In this document: positions 9,690 through 19,985 of the stretch, piece after piece | How positions within the stretch are numbered: the first letter of the stretch is position 1 | Layout of the letters: each line of letters starts with the position of its first letter | NCBI GenBank assembly: GCA_031275085.1 | Contig: JAISPG010000028.1 | Location: 208,719-272,718 of the forward strand | Origin: Bacteroidales bacterium | Lineage (GTDB): Bacteria; Bacteroidota; Bacteroidia; Bacteroidales; ML635J-15 | DNA: 64,000 nt | Reading direction: 5' to 3' | The notes under the pieces: model-generated | The model's database searches: none | What the model was told of the DNA's origin: nothing | What the model saw: only the letters and a program-made list of their open reading frames with translations | Translations under genes and position numbers: made by a program

Positions 9690-10646
9690 TTATAGTCTTC
9701 TAACAGTTTTAGACGTTGTCGGAGTAGGTGATCTTGATATATCAAAGCAATATCTCAACATAATTTCGTGTGATCCGTAAGACCCAATACCCGATAACCC
9801 TATATCATAACTGTAAGCTACACTTATACCATTAACCAGATGCAAACCTACCATAGGTACAATAGCTTCTGTAAATCTATATGATACTCCACCCCAAAAT
9901 CTTTTATTATACAATAACTTAGCATTTAATTGAAATTCTGCTCTTGTTACTCTGTCTGACTGAACTATACCTGATAATAAAAGATCAAAAGATGGGTTTG
10001 GTAATGAATAATTATATCCACCCATTAAATATATATGTAATGGCAACTTACTCGGTACTTCATTTGAAAAACTAACTTTTGGAGATGTTAAATGGGTAAA
10101 AGCTAATCCTGCCCAATATTTATCACCTATTAAAGTTGCTCCAAAATTCAAATCAAAAACAATAACACTGCCCATGTGCGGAATAGCCGGATCTAAATAA
10201 ACACTTCCACCATTTATTGATCCTTGTGTCTGCCATCCCGGATCCGGATCTATTTGCCTGTTAATAGCTCCCAGACCTAACCCCAAACCTAACGTACCAA
10301 AATCAAGTTTCAATCTATATGCGTAATTAAGTTTTATATACAAATCGGTTTGAAATCCGATTATATCTTGTGTTATTCCCAGTCCTATACCGCTGTTTAT
10401 AGCATTTATAGGCATATCAAAAGAAAACAGTGTTGTTATCGGTCGGCCGGCTCCTTTATCCGGCCCATATCCAACCCATTGCTGCCTGTGTGTACTTGTT
10501 ACACACATAGCATTATTTGCCCCTGCAGCACCTGGATTATATGCATTTTCACTATATTCAAATAGACTAAAATGCGCATCGGCCTGCCCTAGTGAGTAAT
10601 TCGCCATTACTCCTAAAACGATAATCAACAGTATTATTCTCCTCAT
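9690..10646 (-). CDS. PorP/SprF family T9SS outer-membrane protein
   Basis: 'QADAHFSLFEYSENAYNPGAAGANNAMCVTSTHRQQWVGY' PorP/SprF signature; upstream of gldK. Start moved to MRRIILLIIV. Confidence 0.92.
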   Translation of the reverse strand: MRRIILLIIVLGVMANYSLGQADAHFSLFEYSENAYNPGAAGANNAMCVTSTHRQQWVGYGPDKGAGRPITTLFSFDMPINAINSGIGLGITQDIIGFQTDLYIKLNYAYRLKLDFGTLGLGLGLGAINRQIDPDPGWQTQGSINGGSVYLDPAIPHMGSVIVFDLNFGATLIGDKYWAGLAFTHLTSPKVSFSNEVPSKLPLHIYLMGGYNYSLPNPSFDLLLSGIVQSDRVTRAEFQLNAKLLYNKRFWGGVSYRFTEAIVPMVGLHLVNGISVAYSYDIGLSGIGSYGSHEIMLRYCFDISRSPTPTTSKTVRRL

Positions 10647-11045
10647 ATCAATCAATTATATTACTCAATCAATACTTAAATTATATTTTTACAATTTGTA
10701 AATAAACATCATTTATTTTTATTTTCCAAATTTTTATTAACATTTTTTGTTGATAATGCACAATTTATTAAAAATTTATACTTCAAAAAAATCCCAACAA
10801 TATAAAAATATAATTTTTTTCATCTTAAATTAAACCAGATACATCTTACGATTATTATTTTAATTATGTTAACATTTTATATTATTTTTATTAACTTATT
10901 AAAACTCCATTATAGTTTTCAAAGTTATATCATATTTTTTTTCAACAAAAACAGATAAAAATATTTTTTATAATATTTATTAACAAAAGAATTTAAATTC
11001 TTTTTAGCAATAAGCCCAAAACAATTTAATTATAATTGACTGATA

Positions 11046-13313
11046 TTATTTATTTTTATTGTTAATTATTTCTTTTGCCTGTTCAGGTGTTAATGTTTCA
11101 GGGTCATAGTCTTTAGGAATCCGATAGTTTTTATTTTCAAAAGAAATATACGGACCATATTTTCCTCTTAAAATTTGCAGACCTGGAATTTCCTCAAATG
11201 TTCTGGTAAATTTTTCTGTTTTTGTCTTTTTTTCCTCAATTATTTCTATTGCTCTTTCTATATCAATAGTGTAAGGATCATCCTGTTTTTTAAGAGCAAA
11301 AAAAGCTTTATTATTCCTGATATAAGGGCCATATTTTCCTATTGCAACAACAACATCATCACCTTCAAACTGACCGATATTACGCGGAAGTTTAAAAAGA
11401 TCCAGCACTTCTTCCAGTGTAATGGTTTCTATATTCTGATTCTTTCTTAAACTTGCATGACGAGGTTCTTCATTACCTTCTATAGATGCATAAGGACCAT
11501 ATTTTCCCATTCGCAGTATAACAGGAAGTCCTGTAGCAGGATCTTTACCGACTTCTCTCTCCCATTTTGAACTTTCTTTTTCCTTTAAGGTCTGGTCAAC
11601 TTTATTACTGAAATCTTTATAAAAATCACCGATCATATTATTCCATATCAATTCTCCCAAAGCTATTTCATCAAATTTTTCCTCGATCTGGGCAGTAAAG
11701 TTATAGTCAAGAATATCATTAAAGTGAGATACAAGATAATCCGTAACTAAAACTCCCATTGAAGTAGGAAATAATTTATTGGTTTCGGAACCATAATTTT
11801 CGGATTGCGTTTTTTCTGTTATTTTATTATTATCAAGTAATAAATAATTTATCTTACGCGTTTTAGCCGGCCGGCTTTCTTTTACAACATATTCACGTTG
11901 CTGTATTGTAGATATTGTAGGTGCATAAGTTGACGGACGACCTATACCTAATTCTTCCATTTTTTTTACCAAACTAGCTTCTGTATATCTGTAAGGAGGC
12001 TGATCAAATTTTTCAACAGCTTCAATCTTAACAACTTCTGCCTGTTCTCCTTTTTTTACTGATGGAATTAGAGATTCTTTTTCTTCATGATGTTCTTCAT
12101 CTGTTGACTCCATGTATATCTTCAGAAAACCGTCAAAAGTCACCATTTCTCCGGTAAGGATAAAACTGATTGTGTTACTTTTGTTATTTATGGAAATAAC
12201 TGTTTTTTCAATTTTTGCATCCGCCATCTGAGATGCTACAGAGCGTCTCCAAATAAGCTCATACAATTTTTGTTCCTGTTTTGATCCTTCTATTGTTGAA
12301 TTTTCAACATACGTAGGACGTATTGCTTCATGAGCTTCCTGAGCTCCTTTTATCTTGGATTTATAACTCCTTACTTTTGAATATTCTTCTCCGAAACTAT
12401 CGAGGATTGTCCTTTTAATAGTATTGATAGCCAAAGAAGACAAATTAAGAGAATCGGTTCTCATATAGGTTATATACCCGTTTTCATATAGACTTTGAGC
12501 AAATTTCATTGTCTGTGAGACAGAAAAACCTAACTTACGTCCGGCTTCCTGCTGAAGTGTTGAAGTTGTAAAAGGCGGTGCCGGTGATTTTTTTCCTGGT
12601 TTTTTAACAATATCTTCAATATGAAATTCTTGTCCTATACAACTCTCCAGAAACGTTTCAGCATCTTTTTTAGTATTAAATTTTTTATTTAATTCCGCTT
12701 TTAATATATTACCATTAATATCAAAATAACCCCAAACTTTATAGTCGGATTTTGTTTTAAAATCGTTAATTTCCCTTTCTCTTTCAACAATAAGCCTTAC
12801 TGCTACAGATTGTACACGTCCTGCAGACAAGGAAGGTTTAATTTTTTTCCACAACAATGGGGATAAGCTAAAGCCTACTAATCTATCAAGAACGCGACGG
12901 GCTTGCTGGGCATTCACAAGATCAATATTAATACTTCTGGGATTTTCAACAGCATGCTTTATTGCATCTTTAGTTATTTCATGAAATACTATTCTTCGTG
13001 TATTCTCCTTATTAAGTTTCAATACCTCGCTCAAATGCCACGAAATTGCCTCTCCTTCACGATCTTCATCGGAAGCCAGCCATACTGTATCTACTTCAGA
13101 TGCCGCCTTTTTAAGCTCGGCTACCACCTTCTTCTTATCAGCAGGTATTTCATATTCGGGAGCAAAATCATGCTCTATATCTATACCCAGATTCTTCTTA
13201 CGCAAATCTCTAACATGACCGTAGCTGGACTTTACAACAAAATCATCACCTAAAAACTTTTTTATAGTTTTTGCTTTAGCAGGTGATTCAACAATAACCA
13301 GATTTTTTTCCAT
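11046..13313 (-). CDS. topA: DNA topoisomerase I
   Basis: MEKNLVIVESPAKAKTIKKFLG, TYMRTDSLNLS, GRPSTYAPTISTIQQREYV; C-terminal repeats. Confidence 0.97.
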   Translation of the reverse strand: MEKNLVIVESPAKAKTIKKFLGDDFVVKSSYGHVRDLRKKNLGIDIEHDFAPEYEIPADKKKVVAELKKAASEVDTVWLASDEDREGEAISWHLSEVLKLNKENTRRIVFHEITKDAIKHAVENPRSINIDLVNAQQARRVLDRLVGFSLSPLLWKKIKPSLSAGRVQSVAVRLIVEREREINDFKTKSDYKVWGYFDINGNILKAELNKKFNTKKDAETFLESCIGQEFHIEDIVKKPGKKSPAPPFTTSTLQQEAGRKLGFSVSQTMKFAQSLYENGYITYMRTDSLNLSSLAINTIKRTILDSFGEEYSKVRSYKSKIKGAQEAHEAIRPTYVENSTIEGSKQEQKLYELIWRRSVASQMADAKIEKTVISINNKSNTISFILTGEMVTFDGFLKIYMESTDEEHHEEKESLIPSVKKGEQAEVVKIEAVEKFDQPPYRYTEASLVKKMEELGIGRPSTYAPTISTIQQREYVVKESRPAKTRKINYLLLDNNKITEKTQSENYGSETNKLFPTSMGVLVTDYLVSHFNDILDYNFTAQIEEKFDEIALGELIWNNMIGDFYKDFSNKVDQTLKEKESSKWEREVGKDPATGLPVILRMGKYGPYASIEGNEEPRHASLRKNQNIETITLEEVLDLFKLPRNIGQFEGDDVVVAIGKYGPYIRNNKAFFALKKQDDPYTIDIERAIEIIEEKKTKTEKFTRTFEEIPGLQILRGKYGPYISFENKNYRIPKDYDPETLTPEQAKEIINNKNK

Positions 13314-13396
13314 TAATCAAAAAATTTGTGCAAAATAAAGAAATTCACGAATAAATTCATAAAAAAAACTTATTTTTACGTCATAATTTTTTTTGT

Positions 13397-15748
13397 ATGG
13401 CTAAAAAGAAAACAAAAGAAACAGGTTATTCTAATAAGTTTGCTAAAAAATTCCTGATCTGGTTCTGGACAATAATATTAGGATTTTTTATTCTTATAGG
13501 TATATATTTTTTACTTACCTCCAAAGGCGTATTTGGAACCATGCCTACATTCGAACAATTAGAGAATCCCAATGAAAACCTTGCTACGAAAATATATTCT
13601 TCAGATCTGGAACTTATCGGTACATATTTCAGAGAAAACAGGATGGCTGTTTCATATGAAGACCTTTCGCCCTATCTGGTGGATGCTTTGATAGCTACCG
13701 AAGATGTCAGATTTCATGAACACAGCGGAGTCGATTTTCGTGCATTACCGAGGGTCTTTGCAGGAATGATTGGCAGCAGCAGCAGAGGAGGAGGAAGCAC
13801 AATAAGCCAACAGCTGGCAAAAATGCTGTTCCCACGAAAAGAATCAATGTCCAAACCAGAGATTGTTCATCGTAAATTCCAGGAATGGATTATTGCTATA
13901 AAACTTGAAAAAAATTATACCAAAGAGGAAATCATTACAATGTATCTTAACAAGTTTGATTTTCTTAATCTTGCTGTTGGCATTGAATCTGCTTCAAGAG
14001 TATATTTCTGCAGTACTCCTGATTCGCTGAAAATACAGCAGGCAGCAATGCTTATTGGAATGGCACAAAACCCATCTTTATACAATCCACTACGAAGACC
14101 TGATGAAACTTTACACAGGCGTAATGTTGTCTTATCACAAATGATGAAATATGATTATTTAAGTCGTGAGGAATTTGATTCTTTAAAGTTATTGCCACTA
14201 GATATTAATTATCAGAAAGTTGATCATAATATAGGACAGGCAACTTATTTCAGAGAATTTCTTCGCTTATGGCTTACGGCAAAAAAACCAGAATATAGCA
14301 ATTATATTGATAAACGTGATTATATTGAAGATTCAATAAACTGGTATAGCGATCCTTCATATGGTTGGTGTAATAAAAATACAAAACCCGATGGTACTTC
14401 TTATGATATATATAAAGATGGCTTACAGATTTATACTACTATAAACAGCCGTATGCAAAAATATGCAGAAGAAGCCGTAGCCGATCATATGGGAAATTAT
14501 ATACAGCCTGAATTTTTCAAAGATCAGAAAACCAATAAAAGAGGTCCATTCGGATATGATGTTACAGATGCTCAGATCGAACAAATAATGCAAAGTTCAA
14601 TGATGCGTACCGAAAGATGGAGAACATTAAAAGCTTCAGGACTTTCTGAAGATTCTATAAAAAATATATTTAACACCCCGATAAAAATGTCGGTATTTTC
14701 ATGGAATGGAGATATTGATACTGTAATGACCCCTATGGATTCATTACGTTATTGCAAATACTATTTACGGGCAAGTTTTATGTCTATGGAACCAAATACC
14801 GGATACGTAAGAGCATATGTCGGCGGAATCAATTATAAACATTTTAAATTTGATCAGGTTACAAAAGCAAGACGCCAGGTCGGTTCTACCGTAAAGCCTT
14901 TTATCTATTGCCTTGCTATGCAAAACGGATATTCTCCATGCCATAAAGTACCTAATATTGAAGTTACATTTAAACTTCCTAAAGGATCATCACAGGAATA
15001 TTATACGCCAAAATATTCTCCGTCAAAATTAGATGGTCAAATGATTACAATAAAACAAGGACTTGCATTATCACTGAACCAAATATCCGCCTGGGTATTA
15101 AAACAGTTTTCACCTCAGGCAGCAGTTAATATTGCAAAAAAAATGGGTGTAAACAGTCATATTGATCCTTATCCTTCAATCTGTGTAGGAGCTGCAGAAG
15201 TCTTACTAAGCGAAATGGTAGGAGCTTATTGTACTTTTGCAAATAAAGGTATATATACAAGACCTATGTATATGACACATATTGAAGATAAAAACGGAAA
15301 TGTACTGGCAACTTTTTCAGCCAACCAATCGGAAGCAATAAGTGAAGAAACTGCTTACCTTATGATAGATCTTATGAAAGGAGTTGTCGACATGGGTACA
15401 TCTGTCAGGTTGAGGACAAAATATGAATTAATGGGTGAATTAGCAGGAAAAACAGGGACAACAAACAACCATTCGGATGGATGGTTTATGGGAATTGCTC
15501 CCGAATTGGTTAGTGGAGCCTGGGTCGGAGGAGAAGAAAGAAGTATCCGCTTTAGATATATGAATATGGGACAAGGTGCAGTATTGGCTCTTCCGATATG
15601 GGCACTGTATATGCAAAAAGTTTATGATGACCCAAAACTTCCATATTCAAGAGATGCTAGATTTGAAAGGCCTACACAACCTCTTTCGGTAGAAATAAAT
15701 TGCGAAGAATACGAAAAGAACAGAAAAAACAGTGACTTTAATCAATAA
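13397..15748 (+). CDS. Penicillin-binding protein 1A (transglycosylase/transpeptidase)
   Basis: GT51 motifs (ATEDVRFHEHSGVD, GGSTISQQLAK), transpeptidase motifs (GSTVKPFIY, SLNQ, KTGTTNNHSDGWF). Confidence 0.95.
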   Translation: MAKKKTKETGYSNKFAKKFLIWFWTIILGFFILIGIYFLLTSKGVFGTMPTFEQLENPNENLATKIYSSDLELIGTYFRENRMAVSYEDLSPYLVDALIATEDVRFHEHSGVDFRALPRVFAGMIGSSSRGGGSTISQQLAKMLFPRKESMSKPEIVHRKFQEWIIAIKLEKNYTKEEIITMYLNKFDFLNLAVGIESASRVYFCSTPDSLKIQQAAMLIGMAQNPSLYNPLRRPDETLHRRNVVLSQMMKYDYLSREEFDSLKLLPLDINYQKVDHNIGQATYFREFLRLWLTAKKPEYSNYIDKRDYIEDSINWYSDPSYGWCNKNTKPDGTSYDIYKDGLQIYTTINSRMQKYAEEAVADHMGNYIQPEFFKDQKTNKRGPFGYDVTDAQIEQIMQSSMMRTERWRTLKASGLSEDSIKNIFNTPIKMSVFSWNGDIDTVMTPMDSLRYCKYYLRASFMSMEPNTGYVRAYVGGINYKHFKFDQVTKARRQVGSTVKPFIYCLAMQNGYSPCHKVPNIEVTFKLPKGSSQEYYTPKYSPSKLDGQMITIKQGLALSLNQISAWVLKQFSPQAAVNIAKKMGVNSHIDPYPSICVGAAEVLLSEMVGAYCTFANKGIYTRPMYMTHIEDKNGNVLATFSANQSEAISEETAYLMIDLMKGVVDMGTSVRLRTKYELMGELAGKTGTTNNHSDGWFMGIAPELVSGAWVGGEERSIRFRYMNMGQGAVLALPIWALYMQKVYDDPKLPYSRDARFERPTQPLSVEINCEEYEKNRKNSDFNQ

Positions 15749-15808
15749 ATAGCACTTAATTTTTTGTTTAAAGTGACTGATATGATACTTTTGTTGTTAA
15801 TTTTTAGG

Positions 15809-15888
15809 TTCGGCTTACTTCGGCTTACTTCGGCTTGGTTCGACTACGCTCACCAGCCGACGCTCAGTAGCCACCGCTCAGTAGCCGG
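15809..15888. repeat. Degenerate intergenic repeat of ~10-bp units (TTCGGCTTAC ... CTCACCAGCC GACGCTCAGT ...)
   Basis: TTCGGCTTAC|TTCGGCTTAC|TTCGGCTTGG|TTCGACTACG|CTCACCAGCC|GACGCTCAGT|AGCCACCGCTCAGTAGCC; homologous copy at 29746. Confidence 0.8.
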
Positions 15889-15955
15889 TAGTCAGTAATT
15901 GTTGTTCAATAAACACCACTCAGTTCATTTTTAATTTTTCATTCTTAATTTAATC

Positions 15956-16447
15956 CTATTCTTCTTCATCAAAAACTTCATCAAATTTTTTCTCAAATTC
16001 ATTCTTTTTGTCATCTATAGTATTAAATCCTGTACATTTCTTTTTATATGATGAAAAATCCTTTTCTTTTTCCAAATATTTGTAAATATCTTTGGCTTTA
16101 AGATTATCATCTCTTTTCATATAATTAAGATCTGCAATAAAAATATCCAGATATTTACATGCCAGCCTTAAATTTTCATCATAATTATAATGTATTTCCA
16201 CTAATTTTGATGCCGCATCCAAACGCATTAACTGATATTTTCGTTTATCAGCCCTTTGAGGAATATTATCCATTACAATAATAAACTCTGCGGATGCTTC
16301 TTTATACTTTTTTCTTTCAAATGCAGAAACACCTGAATCATAATTTTTTTCGACTCCCTTAAGAAGCTTCTGGGCAGACAAATCTCCAGAATATTGAAAT
16401 ATTACTGCTACAGCAATAAAAAACAGAATTGAATTAAAGTTTTTCAT
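15956..16447 (-). CDS. Hypothetical secreted protein, possibly TPR-like
   Basis: Signal peptide followed by 'YDSGVSAFERKKYKEASAEFIIVMDNIP'. Confidence 0.6.
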   Translation of the reverse strand: MKNFNSILFFIAVAVIFQYSGDLSAQKLLKGVEKNYDSGVSAFERKKYKEASAEFIIVMDNIPQRADKRKYQLMRLDAASKLVEIHYNYDENLRLACKYLDIFIADLNYMKRDDNLKAKDIYKYLEKEKDFSSYKKKCTGFNTIDDKKNEFEKKFDEVFDEEE

Positions 16448-16516
16448 AATATATTCTTTAAATTATTTATGTACAAAAAGTTTACCAAAAATAATAATTA
16501 TACTTATAAATATTCC

Positions 16517-17152
16517 TTATTTATTTTTCAACTTATCTATTTCAGATACTTCAATACTATTCAAACCAACACTGATCTCTTTATTCAATGTCAAAATATT
16601 ATAATTAATATTTGCAGTCAGTTCTAATACTTCCATACGGTCATATGCTTCAAAAAGTGAGCTCCCTAATGTTATTGCTCCGTGATTTTTCATTATTCCT
16701 GCATCAGCATTTTTCATTTTACATGCGCATATTTCTGCTAATGTAGTTGTTCCCATTAGTGAATAATCAATCTCCTCTATTTCTCCTAATATATATCTGG
16801 CTTCACCTGTCAAAGTTGTATTAATCTTCATACCCAATACAGCAAAAGTGCTGGCAAATAAAGGATGAGAATGAACAACAGCAGAAATATCAGGACGTCC
16901 TTCATATATCATAAAGTGCATATTATATTCCATACTGGGTTTTAAATCAGGAGTCAAATTATTTAATTTATTATCAAAAACAATTATTTCTTCTGGTTTT
17001 ATACAGGCTTTATCTGTCTGACTTGCCGTAATAAAAATATATCCTTCCTTATTTTTAAAACTGACATTTCCTCCACTGGCTGTTGTAAGACCACGTTTAT
17101 ATAAACGACGCATAATTTTCGCAACTTCTTTTCTTTCTTTTCTGAATATCAT
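16517..17152 (-). CDS. Class II aldolase/adducin family protein (fuculose-phosphate-aldolase-like)
   Basis: GNVSFK, PSMEYNMHFMIYEGRPDISAVVHSHP, GIMKNHGAITLG; overlaps mtnA. Confidence 0.88.
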   Translation of the reverse strand: MIFRKERKEVAKIMRRLYKRGLTTASGGNVSFKNKEGYIFITASQTDKACIKPEEIIVFDNKLNNLTPDLKPSMEYNMHFMIYEGRPDISAVVHSHPLFASTFAVLGMKINTTLTGEARYILGEIEEIDYSLMGTTTLAEICACKMKNADAGIMKNHGAITLGSSLFEAYDRMEVLELTANINYNILTLNKEISVGLNSIEVSEIDKLKNK

Positions 17153-18219
17153 AAAAAAAGATTTTTTATTGATTCTTTATCCGGATTTATAATTCCTTTT
17201 TCTGTAATAATTCCTGTAATTAATTCTGCAGGAGTGACATCAAAAGCAGGATTCAAAGCTTTTGAACCTGGATTTGCTACCTGAATTTCAATAATTTTAC
17301 CATTTTTTTGTTTTCCCGAATAATACAAAACTTCCTCCTCTCCTCTTTCTTCTATTGAAATAAGGCTTCCATAATTTGTTTTCAAATCTATTGTGCTTGT
17401 AGGTGCGGCAATATAAAAAGGAATACCATAATATTTTGCTGAAATCGCTTTTTCAAGTGTCCCGATTTTATTTGCAGTATCGCCATTTGCTGCAATACGG
17501 TCTGCTCCGGTTATAATTATATTTATTTTTCCTTTAGACATATAATGAGCTCCGGCATTATCAGGAATTATAGCATGAAGAATACCGTGCTGTTCCAGTT
17601 CCCAAGCCGTAAGTCTTGCTCCCTGACTCCTGGGGCGTGTTTCATCAACATATACAAATATATTTTTTCCCGAATCATGTGCCGTATATAAAGGTGATAA
17701 GGCACTGCCATAATCGACCAAAGCCAGCCAACCTGCATTACAATGTGTTTCTATACCATATCCGTCCTTTATAAGTTCAGCTCCGAAAATTCCTATTTTA
17801 CGGCTTTGTTCTACACATTCATCTGCAATAGCAAAAGCCTCAGATACTGCAAACTCTTTGGAAATTTTAGAAGCTTCTAATACTCTGTCCGTAGCATAAA
17901 ATAAATTAACTGCTGTAGGCCGTGTTGAATCTATTTTCTGCTTTGAAACAAAAAGTTCATTATACAGGTTTTCGTCACTTTTATTATTGTATATCGCCTG
18001 CAGCATTCCATAAGCTCCTGCGGCTCCGATAGATCCTGCACCACGGGTAATCATCGTTTTTATAGCCCTACAGGTTTCATCAATATCATTACACCTGTAA
18101 ATGCTGAATTCAAATGGTAAAAGATTCTGATCAATCATACAAACCGTAGATCCTTCCATCCATAAAGCCCGGTAATGTTTTCCGTTAACATTCATTTGTC
18201 TGATTTTATTTAAGTCCAA
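17149..18219 (-). CDS. mtnA: S-methyl-5-thioribose-1-phosphate isomerase
   Basis: TRGAGSIGAAGAYG, THCNAGWLA, VDETRPRSQGARLTAWEL, ITGADRIAANGDTANKIGT. Confidence 0.93.
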   Translation of the reverse strand: MDLNKIRQMNVNGKHYRALWMEGSTVCMIDQNLLPFEFSIYRCNDIDETCRAIKTMITRGAGSIGAAGAYGMLQAIYNNKSDENLYNELFVSKQKIDSTRPTAVNLFYATDRVLEASKISKEFAVSEAFAIADECVEQSRKIGIFGAELIKDGYGIETHCNAGWLALVDYGSALSPLYTAHDSGKNIFVYVDETRPRSQGARLTAWELEQHGILHAIIPDNAGAHYMSKGKINIIITGADRIAANGDTANKIGTLEKAISAKYYGIPFYIAAPTSTIDLKTNYGSLISIEERGEEEVLYYSGKQKNGKIIEIQVANPGSKALNPAFDVTPAELITGIITEKGIINPDKESIKNLFL

Positions 18220-18258
18220 ATTTAAATGTTTACATTGTCAATTCCTAATTAAGGTTTT

Positions 18259-18347
18259 AGAAAAGAGAAGACGGGAAGAGAGAAAGACCGAAAGAGGGAA
18301 AAAAAGAAGACGGGAAAAAAGGAAAAGAGAAGACCGGAAGAGGGAAA
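18259..18347. repeat. T-free, purine-dominated tract with two ~40-nt degenerate repeat units
   Basis: No T on the + strand from 18259 to 18347; AGAAGACGGGAA...AGACCGAAAGAGGGAAA recurs as AGAAGACGGGAA...AGACCGGAAGAGGGAAA. Confidence 0.8.
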
Positions 18348-18421
18348 TAAATTTGTATTTTTAATATTTAGTATTGTGCAAAAGAAAAAATATTAATTTC
18401 ACAAAAAATTTACATTTAATT

Positions 18422-19852
18422 ATGAATAAAGTTTTCCTGATATTGTTTTCAATTCTGCTGCCTTCACTAATACATTGCCAGTCAAAAAGTTATAATGAAA
18501 TTCAAATAGGATTTATTAATAAGAAAGAACTCAAAAATGCCGGAATCAGCTTATATGCTGAAAATATTAAATCAGGAAAAACCATAATGGATCATAATTC
18601 CGATATAAGCCTCATTCCTGCTTCGGTTTTTAAAATATTCCCAACTTCAATAGCTTTGGAGTTATTCGAACCTGATCATAAGTTCAAAACCGAACTGGCA
18701 TACAGTGGAGTAATTTCCAAAGAGGGGGTATTAAACGGAAATATATATATCATTGGCTACGGGGACCCATGTCTTGGTTCTGAAAACTTTTCGTCACATT
18801 ATAACAAGAATGGACAATTATTGGATTTATGGGCAAATGAAGTAAAGAAAATGGGCATAAAAAAAATAAACGGTAATATTATTGCAGATATATCATATTT
18901 TGGAGAAATAAATATTCATGATAAGTGGATATGGGAAGATATTGCAAACTACTACGGACATCAGGGATCTGCCCTGAATTATTACGATAATTTATATCAC
19001 GTCCATTTTTCTACAGGTAACTATGATGGCAGTAAAACTTCCATCACTAAAATTGTTCCTGAAAATACCGGTATCTCTTTTGAAAATTATGTTACATCTT
19101 CTTCCTCAACAGGAGATGATGCATATATTTACCCGGGTAATAATAATAAAGAACGGATAATCAGAGGTACTTTACCATGGAAAAGAGATAATTATGTTAT
19201 AAAAGGATCAATGCCGGAACCTGAATTATTTCTGGTAAGAAATTTTACGGAAAAATTAAAAAATAACGGAATAGAAGTTTCAGGAACTCAAATACTAATT
19301 TCAGAAACCGACAAGAATATAAAAAAAGTTATTCATACCACATATTCACCCGAACTTCAGGAAATAGCCAAAATAACCAATATTAAAAGCAATAATTTAT
19401 ATGCTGAGGTATTAGGTCATCATATTTCAAAAATTACCGGAAAAAAATATAAAGATGCTGTCACTGATTTTTTAAGATCAAAAAATATCAGTACAGAGGG
19501 GCTCAATGTGGATGATGCCTGTGGATTAAGCCATTTCAATACTCTGACATCAAAACAAATGTCTGAATTTTTAAAATATTTAGAAAAATCTTCTCCGCAA
19601 TATAATTATTTTTTCAAAACCTTACCTGTCTCAGGAATAAACGGCACTTTATTAACCAGCTATAAAGACACCAGATGGAGTGTTCATGCAAAAAGCGGCA
19701 GTATGACCAGAGTAAGAGGGTATGCCGGTTATATCATAAATAAATCAGGAGAAAAGATCGTGTTCTGTTTTATAGTAAATAATTATAATTGTAGTAGTAC
19801 TCAAATGAGAAAGATATTTGAAGAAATGTTTAAAAATATAGCGGAAAAATAA
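18422..19852 (+). CDS. dacB: D-alanyl-D-alanine carboxypeptidase/endopeptidase (PBP4, peptidase S13)
   Basis: SLIPASVFKIF (SxxK), IKSNNLYAE (SxN), HAKSGSM (KSG); signal peptide. Start moved to MNKVFLILF. Confidence 0.9.
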   Translation: MNKVFLILFSILLPSLIHCQSKSYNEIQIGFINKKELKNAGISLYAENIKSGKTIMDHNSDISLIPASVFKIFPTSIALELFEPDHKFKTELAYSGVISKEGVLNGNIYIIGYGDPCLGSENFSSHYNKNGQLLDLWANEVKKMGIKKINGNIIADISYFGEINIHDKWIWEDIANYYGHQGSALNYYDNLYHVHFSTGNYDGSKTSITKIVPENTGISFENYVTSSSSTGDDAYIYPGNNNKERIIRGTLPWKRDNYVIKGSMPEPELFLVRNFTEKLKNNGIEVSGTQILISETDKNIKKVIHTTYSPELQEIAKITNIKSNNLYAEVLGHHISKITGKKYKDAVTDFLRSKNISTEGLNVDDACGLSHFNTLTSKQMSEFLKYLEKSSPQYNYFFKTLPVSGINGTLLTSYKDTRWSVHAKSGSMTRVRGYAGYIINKSGEKIVFCFIVNNYNCSSTQMRKIFEEMFKNIAEK

Positions 19853-19985
19853 GAAATATAACCTTTTCAATACAATAAACTAATTATTAATCAATTATTT
19901 TCTTTCAATCATTCCTGCCTTTTTGGGTCGCTTCTTTTTTATTTATAAATTTGTTGTTTATATTTGTCAGGTATATTTTAATACA

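Noticed and set aside
15809-15888. CRISPR array at the short tandem repeats
   Set aside because: Units are 10 bp and degenerate with no unique spacers and no cas genes nearby.
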